From: Oscillatoriaceae cyanobacterium M33_DOE_052 | GTDB taxonomy: Bacteria > Cyanobacteriota > Cyanobacteriia > Cyanobacteriales > Laspinemataceae | Reading direction: 5' to 3' | Assembly: GCA_015296065.1 (NCBI GenBank) | Contig: DVDU01000182.1 | Coordinates: forward strand, 1 to 58,809 | DNA: 58,809 bases | Shown here: positions 35,679-44,973 of the stretch, in pieces | Layout of the letters: each line of letters opens with the position of its first letter | Numbering within the stretch: the first letter of the stretch is position 1 | Program-made: the position numbers and the translations under genes | The notes under the pieces: generated by a model | Database searches by the model: none | Told to the model about the DNA's origin: nothing | The model's input: the letters and a program-made list of their open reading frames with translations, nothing else

Positions 35679-38600
35679 ATGACCAGCGGCAACACTTTAA
35701 GAGAAGGCAGCGGGGATTTACCCCCAGTAGAATACACCCAGCTACTGCAACAGCTTGCCAGCATCCTCCGGCAGCAAAATCCATTTCAACTTTCCAGCGA
35801 CCAACCGCTCCTTATCATCAATATCGATAATCTCGCTGATACCCTCGCCAGCAACCCCAACCTGGCAAACCCCCTCGCTTCCCCTCGCGGCGTCCGCACC
35901 GCAACCGTCAATTTTACCCCCAGTTGCCGGGAAAAATTCCCCGATTTAATCCGGCAAATCCGCGACTTATTAAAACAGCATCTAGCCGAAATCACCGGGG
36001 TAGAAGCCAATATCCCCGCCTTAGTGCAAAGTTTGATAATTAACGACATAACCTCCCTCACTGGCGCCGCCAACACCCCATTAAACTTGGGTTATAACTT
36101 CAGGAGAACCAACCAACTGCACCGCCAGAAGCTGACCATAGAAACCAACCGTCCTGGTAGCCAGTCCCTCCTGAAGCTCCACAAAATCACCATTACCGTT
36201 GCCAACATCAACCAAATCTCATCCCAACTGGAGCAAGGCATCAGAAACCACATCGATACTCTCCCTTGGGACACAGACCAAGAACGGGAAAACATCCAAG
36301 AAGTTTTCAGCGAAATCGTAGCCGATGAGTGGTCAGAATTCAGCAAAGTGCGGGAACTAATAGATACCCAAGCATTAGGGAGGCTGAAAAGACACGCCCA
36401 AATCACCTACTTAAAACACCTGCTCAACCACACAGACAGCAGCGACACCGAAAGCGTGATTTACCTGCGCGACTTGATTCGCCGCCTGGAAATCATCGAG
36501 GATTACATCAGCGACTCTAATAAAGCTGATGGGGATTATGAGGTCAGCTATGCAGGAGAAAAAGCTAACTATAAAAACCTCTTTTCTCGCGCCGAAGCCT
36601 TCGAGTCTCTCCCCATCATCCCCATCATTGACGGTTATTTGGGAGAACATACAGACAGAAACCGAGGCACCGTCGAATTTATCTTAGGCGTGAAGATGAA
36701 ATTAGACAACCCCGTGCAGGCTCGTGGCGGAGAAAAATCTTTCCAATATCACCTGAATATTATCAACCCCGACAGTGACGAACACAAAGAGCAAATCACC
36801 GACCCCAACGAGCAGGAAACATTCGCTCGCCGCGTATTGCGGCGGGTATTCTTATATTACTTCGTTTTCGCCTCCCGTAGCAACCCCCAGGCTCCCGACT
36901 ACGACCCCAACTCGGAATTAGATTACGACCCTGTAACCTCCTTTGAGACCCATATATTACCCGTACTGCGTGGTGATGACGATGAGGCGAAAAAAAAGCT
37001 GTTTCGGGGAATTATCAGAGGATTTACTCAGTACAACGTAGCGCACAAACTCGCCAAACTGAGAACTTTACTGCGCAACTTGCTGGGACGCCAGGGGATT
37101 TTCACCAAAGAGACTTATCCCATCCATATCAGCGTCAAAAAAGACATCCTCAGAGGCGTAAGCGATATGGACGAGATGCGAAACGGCTATTTTGTGCAAG
37201 AAAGTTTAGAAAACAACATCAAAGAAGGTCTGCGTTATATCTCTATTGGCCAAGGAATTGACGCCGATGCCATTTGCCAGATTCCTGCCACCATCACGAT
37301 CGAAGATATGCGCTACTTCCAGGGTGGGGAAACGGAAGAATTGAGCTGGAAGTATCACGTAGCCGGGATAAAAATGCTGCCCGTGCTGTGGACACCCGAT
37401 AACGAAAATTGTCGTAGTTCATACCGCAAGGCTTTCCCACATCAACTGGTAGTTTTTCCTTACGATAAGGAACGCCTGAATAAAAAAACCAAAGAAGAAG
37501 ATTTCTCACCCAGCAGTTTTGCCTATCGCTTCGCGTGGATGGTGCTAGCTTATACTTGTTTGCATTTACTGCTAGAAACGGCACCACCTGGGTTGTTCGT
37601 TTCCCAAGTGCGCCTCCATGAAGGTGATTCTAATCAACCCTCCTACGCGGAGGAGTTCATCGCTGACCTTTCCAAAACTCTGGTGCATTTACTCAGCGAA
37701 AAGCATCGATCGAATTCTCAAGGTTTCCGGTTGAATACCTTGGATGGTTTCAAAGTCAGGAATGGTTTGAGTTCCCTGTATTCGGTGTTACCCAAGCGCT
37801 TTTCCTTGCCAAATCCTACCAATTTGGATAAACTGGCAATAATCGTAGTTTCAGCACGAGAAAGTGATGGTCGGTTTAGTAGCAAAAATCGCCAAAACCG
37901 GCTGTATAACATGATGGGGGAGGTGGTGAGCGTTTGTCGCCTGAGTGATGGTCAGGTGGAGGTAGAAAGGCTGACGACTTTTAGCTATAATTACCGCCAA
38001 CAGGATTTGTCCAAGAAGCCATCAATTCTCATGGACACGGTGAGCCAGCTTTACCGCCAAGGCTACCGCCATTTGCTCTACATTGCGGCAGCTCCCCACA
38101 CCAGCACCCTGCATATCACCCGCACGGAGGAGGATGAGGAACTTTATTTTATGTCCCCCACCATTATCGAGGCGATGATGGCTCTGGGGTCGGATATCAA
38201 AGTTTATCCGGTGTTTTGCGATAAATATTACGTCCGCAAGCTGTCTGACTACAAAAAATCAGCATCTTTTTACGTGGAAGACACGGAACAGCTCACCCAC
38301 TTGTCCCAAGACCCCCAGCAGCAAGCGGTAGTGTTTTTCAATTTGTTTAATGGCATCACTGTGGGGAGAGACGAGGAAAGATTTTACAATGGGGTGCTGT
38401 CCTATTCTACCATCTTGGGTGTTTATGAAAACGTTCTCGATGATTTATACATTCGCGAGGATTTGCTGGACGATACGCCGCTGAAACGGGATATTTTGCA
38501 GTATATCACCCTGTTTCACTTTTCCCGGTTTGAGAAGACGACGGATTTGCAAGTCAAGCTCGACCCCTACGATAATATCATCGGCGATGAGTCCGTGGGG

Positions 38601-38693
38601 GCTTTGTCAATCTTTAAGCAGATGAGCAACAGCGTCGAGTTTAATTCTTTGGCGTTTCTCACGGAAATGCGGAATGCTTTAAACTTGCGGTAG
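35679..38693 (+). CDS. Large protein of unknown family (1004 residues), candidate defence component
   Basis: No domain is recognised. The start is taken at ATG 35679; a GTG at 35625 would add repeat-adjacent residues. The N-terminal 300 residues look helical; a mixed middle follows (EETELSWKYHVAGIKMLPVLW-like segment split by a turn). From about 716 the pattern becomes alternating strands and helices: LDKLAIIVVSARESD (716-730), VVSVCRLSDG, VEVERLTTFSYNY, then HLLYIAAAPHTST (about 798) and IKVYPVFCDKYYV (about 840). This order resembles an RNase H/PIWI-type fold, but a catalytic set of acids is not clear. It is followed by a terminator. It shares a strand and island with the helicase-like gene at 40685. 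Confidence 0.85.
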   Translation: MTSGNTLREGSGDLPPVEYTQLLQQLASILRQQNPFQLSSDQPLLIINIDNLADTLASNPNLANPLASPRGVRTATVNFTPSCREKFPDLIRQIRDLLKQHLAEITGVEANIPALVQSLIINDITSLTGAANTPLNLGYNFRRTNQLHRQKLTIETNRPGSQSLLKLHKITITVANINQISSQLEQGIRNHIDTLPWDTDQERENIQEVFSEIVADEWSEFSKVRELIDTQALGRLKRHAQITYLKHLLNHTDSSDTESVIYLRDLIRRLEIIEDYISDSNKADGDYEVSYAGEKANYKNLFSRAEAFESLPIIPIIDGYLGEHTDRNRGTVEFILGVKMKLDNPVQARGGEKSFQYHLNIINPDSDEHKEQITDPNEQETFARRVLRRVFLYYFVFASRSNPQAPDYDPNSELDYDPVTSFETHILPVLRGDDDEAKKKLFRGIIRGFTQYNVAHKLAKLRTLLRNLLGRQGIFTKETYPIHISVKKDILRGVSDMDEMRNGYFVQESLENNIKEGLRYISIGQGIDADAICQIPATITIEDMRYFQGGETEELSWKYHVAGIKMLPVLWTPDNENCRSSYRKAFPHQLVVFPYDKERLNKKTKEEDFSPSSFAYRFAWMVLAYTCLHLLLETAPPGLFVSQVRLHEGDSNQPSYAEEFIADLSKTLVHLLSEKHRSNSQGFRLNTLDGFKVRNGLSSLYSVLPKRFSLPNPTNLDKLAIIVVSARESDGRFSSKNRQNRLYNMMGEVVSVCRLSDGQVEVERLTTFSYNYRQQDLSKKPSILMDTVSQLYRQGYRHLLYIAAAPHTSTLHITRTEEDEELYFMSPTIIEAMMALGSDIKVYPVFCDKYYVRKLSDYKKSASFYVEDTEQLTHLSQDPQQQAVVFFNLFNGITVGRDEERFYNGVLSYSTILGVYENVLDDLYIREDLLDDTPLKRDILQYITLFHFSRFEKTTDLQVKLDPYDNIIGDESVGALSIFKQMSNSVEFNSLAFLTEMRNALNLR

Positions 38694-39443
38694 GGATGTT
38701 TCAGAAACCTGGTTGGTTAACCGGGTTTCTTTTTTTGTTGTAATTTTGGCGTGGATGCTTCTTAAAACGGAAATTAAATGCCTTTTAATCTCTGTCGGTA
38801 GTGGCAGAATTTTTAGATCATCCAAAGATTTAAAATAATCCCACAACCAAGAAGCTGGCACCACATTTAACAGCCACCAATCAAATAGATCGCGTCTCCC
38901 CTGGGAACCCGGAAAAAGTGCATACCCTTCTAAGCAATTATCTAAAATTTCTAGAATTGCTGGTTTGGCTTGTTCATAATCTAACACCCGTATTGCCTGC
39001 TCAAAGACATCTATAGCTTCAAGCCATACCTGAATACTTGGGAGTTTGTTCTCTTTGGACAAAGGCATTTTTTTCAATTGGTCAATCTTCTGTTTAGCTA
39101 AAATTATGTCTGAACTGGTATTTGATTTATTGAAACTTTTTTCTATACCAGATTCAATCAAATTGATGATATCTTGGCGCAGGTATTTGCTACTGGGCTG
39201 ATAGTATTCTATGGTAGGCTCTACCAGGATAGTAAAGATTAACGCCATCCAGACATAAGAACGATGACAGGAGATATGGTTATTGGTGTCGAATGCTTCT
39301 ATAACTTCATTTAATGCCTCTGACAACGAAGTTGTGCCATCAGCTTCTGGCTCGTATAGTTCGGCGTAATGTTGCTGCCTGATTTTGCTAATTACAGCTT
39401 GGAGATGGTCAGGTAGCATCTGGAATGAATGATTTATGGTCAT
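38679..39443 (-). CDS. Hypothetical protein with repeat-derived C-terminus
   Basis: 254 residues, helical, with no recognised domain (WMALIFTILVEPTIEYY and VWLEAIDVFEQAIRVLDYEQ are the clearest helices). The last residues (KKETRLTNQVSET) are encoded by the AGAAACC/GGTTTCT palindrome that also serves as a terminator for the facing 1004-residue gene; the two genes overlap tail to tail by 15 bp. It lies between the two giant genes but on the opposite strand. Function unknown. Confidence 0.75.
   Translation of the reverse strand: MTINHSFQMLPDHLQAVISKIRQQHYAELYEPEADGTTSLSEALNEVIEAFDTNNHISCHRSYVWMALIFTILVEPTIEYYQPSSKYLRQDIINLIESGIEKSFNKSNTSSDIILAKQKIDQLKKMPLSKENKLPSIQVWLEAIDVFEQAIRVLDYEQAKPAILEILDNCLEGYALFPGSQGRRDLFDWWLLNVVPASWLWDYFKSLDDLKILPLPTEIKRHLISVLRSIHAKITTKKETRLTNQVSETSLPQV
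38703..38737 (+). terminator. Rho-independent terminator built from the palindrome
   Basis: AGAAACCTGGTT and AACCGGGTTTCT form a 12-bp stem (one G-T pair) with a 4-base loop and are followed by seven T's. It starts 10 bases after the stop of the 1004-residue gene. Confidence 0.75.
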
Positions 39444-39487
39444 AATTTCTTAAGGATAGGGGTAATCCCAGAATAATTCTACCCTTT

Positions 39488-39880
39488 TTAGGGTACAAAT
39501 ATCCTCCCCGTTCCCATATAGTTATCAATATCTAGCGCCACTTCTACAATTCTGGTAACACACCGTTCCCGATATTTGGCTTCATCAAGCCTATCGACAC
39601 TGCCGATAGTAATAACCGGAAACGACCTGGGTGTATTTTCTTCACGCAGCGTTTGCTCTAGAGAGTTTTTTCCCTTCATGCTTCGATTAGCAGTTATGAG
39701 GATGAGTTGATTAATTTGAGCGCATCGCCATACAGTACGATCGTCGCTGTCACTGGAAAGGCCAAATTCTTCAAAATTAGCGAATCGAACAGGTAGAATA
39801 TCCAGCCAACCTTCAGCGGCTAAAGTACCCAAAAGGATCACAGCCTGACCCCTGATGTTATGGTCTATCAGAAAAATCAT
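39488..39880 (-). CDS. PIN-like (DUF5615-type) putative toxin
   Basis: 130 residues from ATG 39880; a longer frame to 39973 is poorly composed. The start MIFLIDHNIRGQA has the IxxDxNI pattern of PIN-like nucleases, followed by DDRTVWRCAQINQLILITANR, split, where an Asp and a late acidic residue could complete the metal site. Together with the DUF433 gene upstream on the same strand it resembles cyanobacterial VapC-like toxin-antitoxin pairs. The nuclease role is inferred. Confidence 0.7.
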   Translation of the reverse strand: MIFLIDHNIRGQAVILLGTLAAEGWLDILPVRFANFEEFGLSSDSDDRTVWRCAQINQLILITANRSMKGKNSLEQTLREENTPRSFPVITIGSVDRLDEAKYRERCVTRIVEVALDIDNYMGTGRIFVP

Positions 39881-40015
39881 AACCCAGATAAAAAAAATTT
39901 TACTTGAAAGTTTGTTAAGATGTAACCTGTCACTGAAAATGATGTATTTCTGCAAAAAAACCAAAATATCCATTCAGCCTACAGCAGATTTCGTTAGGTA
40001 AAGCAATTTCCCTGC

Positions 40016-40384
40016 CTACTGATCGATCCTAGCTTTCCATGCCTGAAGTTTTGATCTAATCGCCTCCTGTCCAGGTTTAGGTGGAGCTGCGGCAATCTGA
40101 GCAAAGCGTTCTTGATTGCGTAATTGCCAATATTGTCGGATTTCTTCTGCTGTTTGTAAAACGGTTTGATACTCGGTTTCTACCTCAGCTCGGTGTTGGG
40201 AAATGTAAGACAGAGCCACATCAAGCTGCTCCATCGTGAGGGAGAGACGATCGCGCATCAACTTCGGCGGATAATTCGCCGTCATATAATCCATCACATC
40301 ATAGAGGGTGATTCTAGTTCCCGAGATGGTCAATCCCCGCTCCGTGCGGATAATCCCTGGTTTTTCCTTAGATATCGCCGTCAT
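40016..40384 (-). CDS. DUF433-domain protein, probable antitoxin
   Basis: 122 residues. The DUF433 core is IIRTERGLTISGTRITLYDV then MTANYPPKLMRDRLSLTMEQ and LDVALSYISQHRAEVE, a winged-helix-like DNA-binding domain followed by a basic/helical tail (QTAEEIRQYWQLRNQERF). DUF433 proteins pair with PIN-like DUF5615 proteins. The gene lies upstream of the PIN-like gene in the same direction, separated by 135 bp that includes the longer frame of that gene. Confidence 0.85.
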   Translation of the reverse strand: MTAISKEKPGIIRTERGLTISGTRITLYDVMDYMTANYPPKLMRDRLSLTMEQLDVALSYISQHRAEVETEYQTVLQTAEEIRQYWQLRNQERFAQIAAAPPKPGQEAIRSKLQAWKARIDQ

Positions 40385-40511
40385 AGATAAATTTTTATGG
40401 TTCTAGCCACAGGATAACTTTCTCTAAAATTATATCCTACCGCCGCCCGGATTGTCAACTTTTATGCGAGGCAACTTTTATGCGAGGCAGCAATTCCTCC
40501 ACTCCTCCGCT

Positions 40512-40612
40512 AGAAACCGGGTTTCTGCGACAATCTTGGTATCTTGACCGAGATTTGGATAAGAAACCCGGTTTCTGGAACAACCCAAATCTGGATAAGA
40601 AACCCGGTTTCT
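40512..40612. repeat. 65-bp palindromic unit plus an extra half-unit
   Basis: AGAAACCGGGTTTCT at 40512-40526 and AGAAACCCGGTTTCT at 40562-40576 form one 65-bp unit; a further AGAAACCCGGTTTCT lies at 40598-40612. It is upstream of the helicase-like gene. Confidence 0.85.
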
Positions 40613-40636
40613 GTCCCCCGATCGCCTAAGCTATGG

Positions 40637-40642
40637 TACAAT
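40637..40642 (+). promoter_or_regulatory. Candidate -10 for the helicase-like gene
   Basis: A TACAAT hexamer lies about 45 bases upstream of the ATG at 40685, within CTATGGTACAATTATCC (extended -10 TGG). The ribosome site is weak (AAGTGAGAAAAT). Confidence 0.35.
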
Positions 40643-40684
40643 TATCCCACCAAATCAACCATCAGGAAGGCCAAGTGAGAAAAT

Positions 40685-43600
40685 ATGCTAGCAGAAAATC
40701 TGGGACGCCTATTTGAAGTAGGCTTTAATATCGGCATTCTCGCTTATATCGAGCAAAATCAGATTCCCCACCATTACGGCGATATGTACCGCCGGGACTT
40801 GGAGCGGCTAAAATTACCCAAAATGACGAAGCGGCTGGCGGGTGAAAATGCCATTATCAGTGAGGAGGGGCAAAAAAATTTAGACAAATGGAGTGAGTAT
40901 TTTATCCAGAAAGGGTTTCTCGGAGGTATGAACTTTTTCCGGGAGTACCTGGATGCTCTGGGTTGGCAGAAAAATCGGCTCAAAGACTTGGATATTTTGT
41001 ACTACCAATGCTGTTTCACTAACCAAAATAGTATTGGTAATTTACCAAAAAACGAGAGCGAGGAGTTACCGCAGTTGCTGGCGCAATTGGGAGTCAGTGA
41101 CTGGGAGTTGGTAAACCGGAAATATGGCGGCAGGAAGAATCCAGGAGAGTTTCTACACGCCGATACTCTGATGCTGTTGCGGTATCGCCGGGAATATCGG
41201 ATTTTATGCGTGGATTTGTCGGTGTTTTCCATCCAGGAGGCGGAGGATTTGCAGCCTTTGAATAATGTGGAAACGCTGCGGCAAATGTTGGGGCAAGATA
41301 TCGGTTATATCCGCTCTAAGAGTGTGTTTTCTAAGCTGCGGATAGATACGGGGGATGCGGATTGGGATTTTAGTCGGGATTTGCGGCGGTATTTTACGGC
41401 GTTTAAGCGCAAGGATAAGGAAAGTGCTAAGCTAATTCAGGCGGCGAGTTATGCTCATAGTTTTTATGGTTTTTTGCGGGAAAGGGGGATTTTGACTGAG
41501 GAAACGTCCCTGGTGTTTAATGTGGTGGGGTACAGCGATCGCCACATCAGCACCATCTCCGCACGACCCGAACATCTGCACCTCCTAGAAGCCTGCGCCG
41601 ACATCTACAAAAAGGAACCCAAAGACGTAGATATCAAAGTCGCTCGTAGCCAAGTTTTAGCCCAAATTAAGCGCAACGCCGCCGCGAGTTTCACGGATGG
41701 CAAAAAATTCCTCCAAGAGTTGTACGAAAAACCCATTGCTGCTGGGGATGGTATCACCGCCATCACCCACACTGAACACCTGAGCGGCGAATTTTGCAAC
41801 ACCGCCGGAATTCTCCCCGATGAGTTAGCAGCGCAACTGGATATTCCCCCTGGTTTGACCCTCAGAGATGCTCACGCCCATCTTATCACCACCGGGCTAA
41901 ATTCTGACGATGAATGTCTGTTTTTAACCGGCAATCCGGGGATAGGCAAAACCACCGCGATCGCCAACTTCCTCCAAGCACATTCAGCCGAAGGATTTCT
42001 CCTTATATACATCAGCCCCCGCACCCAAGTCAACCACGACCTCATCCAAAAATTTCACCTCGACTCCCAAACCCACCAACCCACCAATGAAAACCTATTT
42101 TGTCTCCACACCAACGCCAACATCATCCAAGACAACGGCGGACTCGCAACCGTAGAATATCACTCCCAACGCCACAGCCAAAACTTTACCGCCAAAACCG
42201 TTAATTTCATCAACGCCAAACAACGCCCAGAAACACCCCCACCCCACCCAAACCAACGCCGTCTAGGCAGAATTAACGAAGACCGAATCAAAGACAAAGG
42301 ACGGAACACGGAAGGCGTCCTCAGCACCCTATGCCAAGGCATTCATGCCATCATTGACGGTCAAATTTCCAATCAAATCGTCGCCACCGTCGCCATCCAA
42401 TCCTTGCGCGTTTCCGCCAACGGTGAAGACACCCTCCGCCACCTAGATAACATCTTCAAAAGCGCCGCTAATCAGAGTAAACCAATTCCCGCCAAAATGC
42501 GCGCCATTTCCCAGCGCATCAAGCATATCTTTATTATGATAGACGAAATCACCGGCGATGATAGCGGCGTCAACTTTTTTACAGGCGTGCGGAAATTCCT
42601 GCAAACATACCAACTAGAAAAACACGGTTTTAACTCCAAAATCATCATCGCTGACGCATCTATAGTGGATAAAGAAGTCATCACCCAACACCTAACCGAC
42701 ACCACCCCCGAACCCGATAAAATCTACTTTCGCCCAGCCAAACAAGCAGCCGCTCCCCTGTCGATGGAGCAATTTCGGTTTAAACGCAGGGCATCGCGCA
42801 TCATCAACGCCAACTCCTACCCCGCCAGCAGTTTAGAAATCACCTACAAACTATTTGTCGAATGTTGCCGCTATCACGAAACCCTCTTTGAGGAAAACAG
42901 CAACAACGCCATCAAATCCATCCAGTCCCAGATAACCACCGACATCACCAACTTACTAAACCGTCCTGATGCTGGTCAAGTCCTCGTTTATATCCAAGAT
43001 AAACGGCGGTTACAGGAAATCATAGAAAAAATCGCCAAACAAAGGGCGCGTTTTAAACCCAACATCGACTATTTAGAAATTCACGCCAACCTGTCAGATG
43101 ACGCCAAGCGCAAAATCCACCAATACCAGCAAGATGTGCAAGTGGTGTTTATGACTTCCTCCGCCAGTCGTGGCTTATCCTTTCCCAAAGCCAAGCATAT
43201 CTTAGTAGAAATTCCCCGGTTTCAAATCGAGCGCAACCTCATGGAAGCCATCCAGGTGATTTACCGAGCCAGGGGTGATGCCAATATGGATCAGCAGCAA
43301 AAACACCTGGTATTTTACGCCGCAGACCGAGCCATTTATTACCCGCAAAACCCCGACTCTACAGAAGATTACACCGAAGAGCGCAAACTATCTCTCCAAG
43401 AAAGTATCCTCAACTTGTTAAACCTGATGCTGATTCTCAAAATCTCCATGATGACGCGGATAGTTGGTTCTTGGCGGTTGGGTTTTGGCAGCCAAAAAGA
43501 AGCCATAATGATTCCCATTGGCGGTAAATCTGTCGCCGCAGCAGGTAATACTTTCACCGGCGAGATGACCAACCTCATTCGGGAGATGAAAAACGAACAT

Positions 43601-44356
43601 CGCCGCCAACCAGGAAACCAAACCCTCAAAGAAGTATATACCAGTTTGCAAGAACTGCTCAGCCAAGCTGAATTTGTCTTAATCGATGAAAACGGGTATA
43701 ATGGCACAAACAGCACATCCTACCTGCACCTGCGGGAGCAATTCCACAGCCAATTTACCCAAGCCTGTCGCCAATTGGATAATTTACTCGCTTTTGGGAA
43801 TGCGGAAACCGCACATATCACTGGGAGTTTGCTCGTGGTTCCTATTGACAAATCGCTACAGGAAACTTATGCGATTAGTTTAGAACAGCAGATTAGAAAA
43901 TACGCCACTGATGCTATACGAAAAAAGATGTGGGCAATTAGTAAAAGTGAGGAGTACCCGGAAAACCTCCGTGCAGGACTGCGGCGAGGAGCAACAGAAC
44001 TCCTAGATTTGCTCCGGGGGGATATCCAGCGCACCCAGTGGTTAGAGCAAAACAGCCAAAACTCCGACCAATATTATGCCATTCCCCTATTTAGCTTCAT
44101 CAGCAGCGACACCCTCAAAGAATACTTTAAAAGCAACCCCCAAGAACCAGAAGAAAACGAATTTAGGACACTGCTTTCTCGCTACGTCCATTCCCTCTAT
44201 CCCGCCTACAACACCCTCCCCATTGGGCGTCAATATCGCGAATTCCCATTTCTTATCTTTCGCAGCTACAGTCTCGCCGAAATGCGGTATAAAATCTACA
44301 CCGACAAATACCTTTTCAATTCATATGAGTTAAATATCCTCAATCTCATATTATAG
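40685..44356 (+). CDS. SF2 helicase-like protein (1223 residues), candidate defence component
   Basis: The N-terminal 350 residues have no known domain; a segment near 158-180 (HADTLMLLRYRREYRILCVD) resembles a PD-(D/E)xK hairpin lacking the lysine. The motor part has Walker A GNPGIGKTT (416-424), Walker B FIMIDEITGDD (Asp620-Glu621), a motif III-like ADAS, MTSSASRGLSFPKAKHI (motif V) and AIQVIYRARGD (motif VI; Gln857, Arg861, Arg863). The C-terminal 300 residues are unassigned. This set fits an RNA or DNA helicase of superfamily 2. Location beside the 1004-residue protein and two restriction systems suggests antiviral function. Confidence 0.88.
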   Translation: MLAENLGRLFEVGFNIGILAYIEQNQIPHHYGDMYRRDLERLKLPKMTKRLAGENAIISEEGQKNLDKWSEYFIQKGFLGGMNFFREYLDALGWQKNRLKDLDILYYQCCFTNQNSIGNLPKNESEELPQLLAQLGVSDWELVNRKYGGRKNPGEFLHADTLMLLRYRREYRILCVDLSVFSIQEAEDLQPLNNVETLRQMLGQDIGYIRSKSVFSKLRIDTGDADWDFSRDLRRYFTAFKRKDKESAKLIQAASYAHSFYGFLRERGILTEETSLVFNVVGYSDRHISTISARPEHLHLLEACADIYKKEPKDVDIKVARSQVLAQIKRNAAASFTDGKKFLQELYEKPIAAGDGITAITHTEHLSGEFCNTAGILPDELAAQLDIPPGLTLRDAHAHLITTGLNSDDECLFLTGNPGIGKTTAIANFLQAHSAEGFLLIYISPRTQVNHDLIQKFHLDSQTHQPTNENLFCLHTNANIIQDNGGLATVEYHSQRHSQNFTAKTVNFINAKQRPETPPPHPNQRRLGRINEDRIKDKGRNTEGVLSTLCQGIHAIIDGQISNQIVATVAIQSLRVSANGEDTLRHLDNIFKSAANQSKPIPAKMRAISQRIKHIFIMIDEITGDDSGVNFFTGVRKFLQTYQLEKHGFNSKIIIADASIVDKEVITQHLTDTTPEPDKIYFRPAKQAAAPLSMEQFRFKRRASRIINANSYPASSLEITYKLFVECCRYHETLFEENSNNAIKSIQSQITTDITNLLNRPDAGQVLVYIQDKRRLQEIIEKIAKQRARFKPNIDYLEIHANLSDDAKRKIHQYQQDVQVVFMTSSASRGLSFPKAKHILVEIPRFQIERNLMEAIQVIYRARGDANMDQQQKHLVFYAADRAIYYPQNPDSTEDYTEERKLSLQESILNLLNLMLILKISMMTRIVGSWRLGFGSQKEAIMIPIGGKSVAAAGNTFTGEMTNLIREMKNEHRRQPGNQTLKEVYTSLQELLSQAEFVLIDENGYNGTNSTSYLHLREQFHSQFTQACRQLDNLLAFGNAETAHITGSLLVVPIDKSLQETYAISLEQQIRKYATDAIRKKMWAISKSEEYPENLRAGLRRGATELLDLLRGDIQRTQWLEQNSQNSDQYYAIPLFSFISSDTLKEYFKSNPQEPEENEFRTLLSRYVHSLYPAYNTLPIGRQYREFPFLIFRSYSLAEMRYKIYTDKYLFNSYELNILNLIL

Positions 44357-44484
44357 TTATTTTAAATAGGAGTGAGACATTAGCGGGCGCAATAGTTCCG
44401 AATAATTTCATCGATAGATGTACCTGTGCGTACATTGTGGCTCGCTTTAAAGCGCTAAAATCATGTTTAATATAGTCAGTTCAA

Positions 44485-44594
44485 TTACAGCTTGTTCACC
44501 AGTCGTTTAACACATAGCCCTCACCCTAAATCCCTCTCCCAAAAAGGGAGAGGGACTTTGAGAGCCAATCAGATTATTTCTGAACAGCCTGTAA
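44485..44594. mobile_element. Miniature inverted-repeat element, family B (copy 2)
   Basis: 110 bp. Ends are TTACAGCTTGTTCA and TGAACAGCCTGTAA (two mismatches). The core is CCCTCACCCTAAATCCCTC...GGGAGAGGGACTTTGA. A TATAGTCAGTTCAATT tract just outside resembles family A ends. Confidence 0.65.
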
Positions 44595-44601
44595 GAATGA
44601 T

Positions 44602-44751
44602 ACCAGGGTAAGCGCAAGAAGTAATAATGGCCATCTATTCTCAACTATAATGAGAAAACCGCCTCTTGATTGAGAATCAGATGGACTCAGACTGCAAATA
44701 TTGCGTCTCCATACCATACTGGGGCGCATTTTTTCTGGCGCTTACCCTGGT
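44602..44751. mobile_element. Miniature inverted-repeat element, family C
   Basis: 150 bp with perfect 14-bp ends ACCAGGGTAAGCGC / GCGCTTACCCTGGT. No coding capacity. It ends inside a TPR-like reading frame on the minus strand, giving it a TAA. A solo end lies at 7645. Confidence 0.75.
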
Positions 44752-44857
44752 TGACTTTGAAGTGCCCGAGTGAAATCTGCAATCGCCCCTGCAAAATCTC
44801 CTTTATCGAACCATCTTAAATCGCGAACATCATAAGTTTTCGCATCCCCAGGGTTAT
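44742..44857 (-). pseudogene. TPR-protein fragment cut by miniature element C
   Basis: The minus strand encodes YDVRDLRWFDKGDFAGAIAD then FTRALQSQPG and a stop supplied by the element. This is the common cyanobacterial tetratricopeptide unit (KGDFAGAIADFTRALQ). No start or upstream repeats remain. Confidence 0.6.
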
Positions 44858-44973
44858 TTCAGTTGTAGAGACGCATGATGATTGCCAGGAGAATTATCGA
44901 CGACAAGAGCAGTTCGATTTAACCCCGCATCAGACAATTTAGCCAAAAAAGTATTAATCGGAATAGCCGCATT
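44854..44973 (-). pseudogene. Fragment of an unidentified gene next to a family B element
   Basis: Minus strand reads AAIPINTFLAKLSDAGLNRT then ALVVDNSPGNHHASLQLK and a stop. Protein-like composition. The frame is interrupted upstream by the element at 44971-45234, and on its far side (45235-45305) another protein-like stretch, AVIAIIRHEHNPIISSC, may be part of the same lost gene. Confidence 0.4.
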
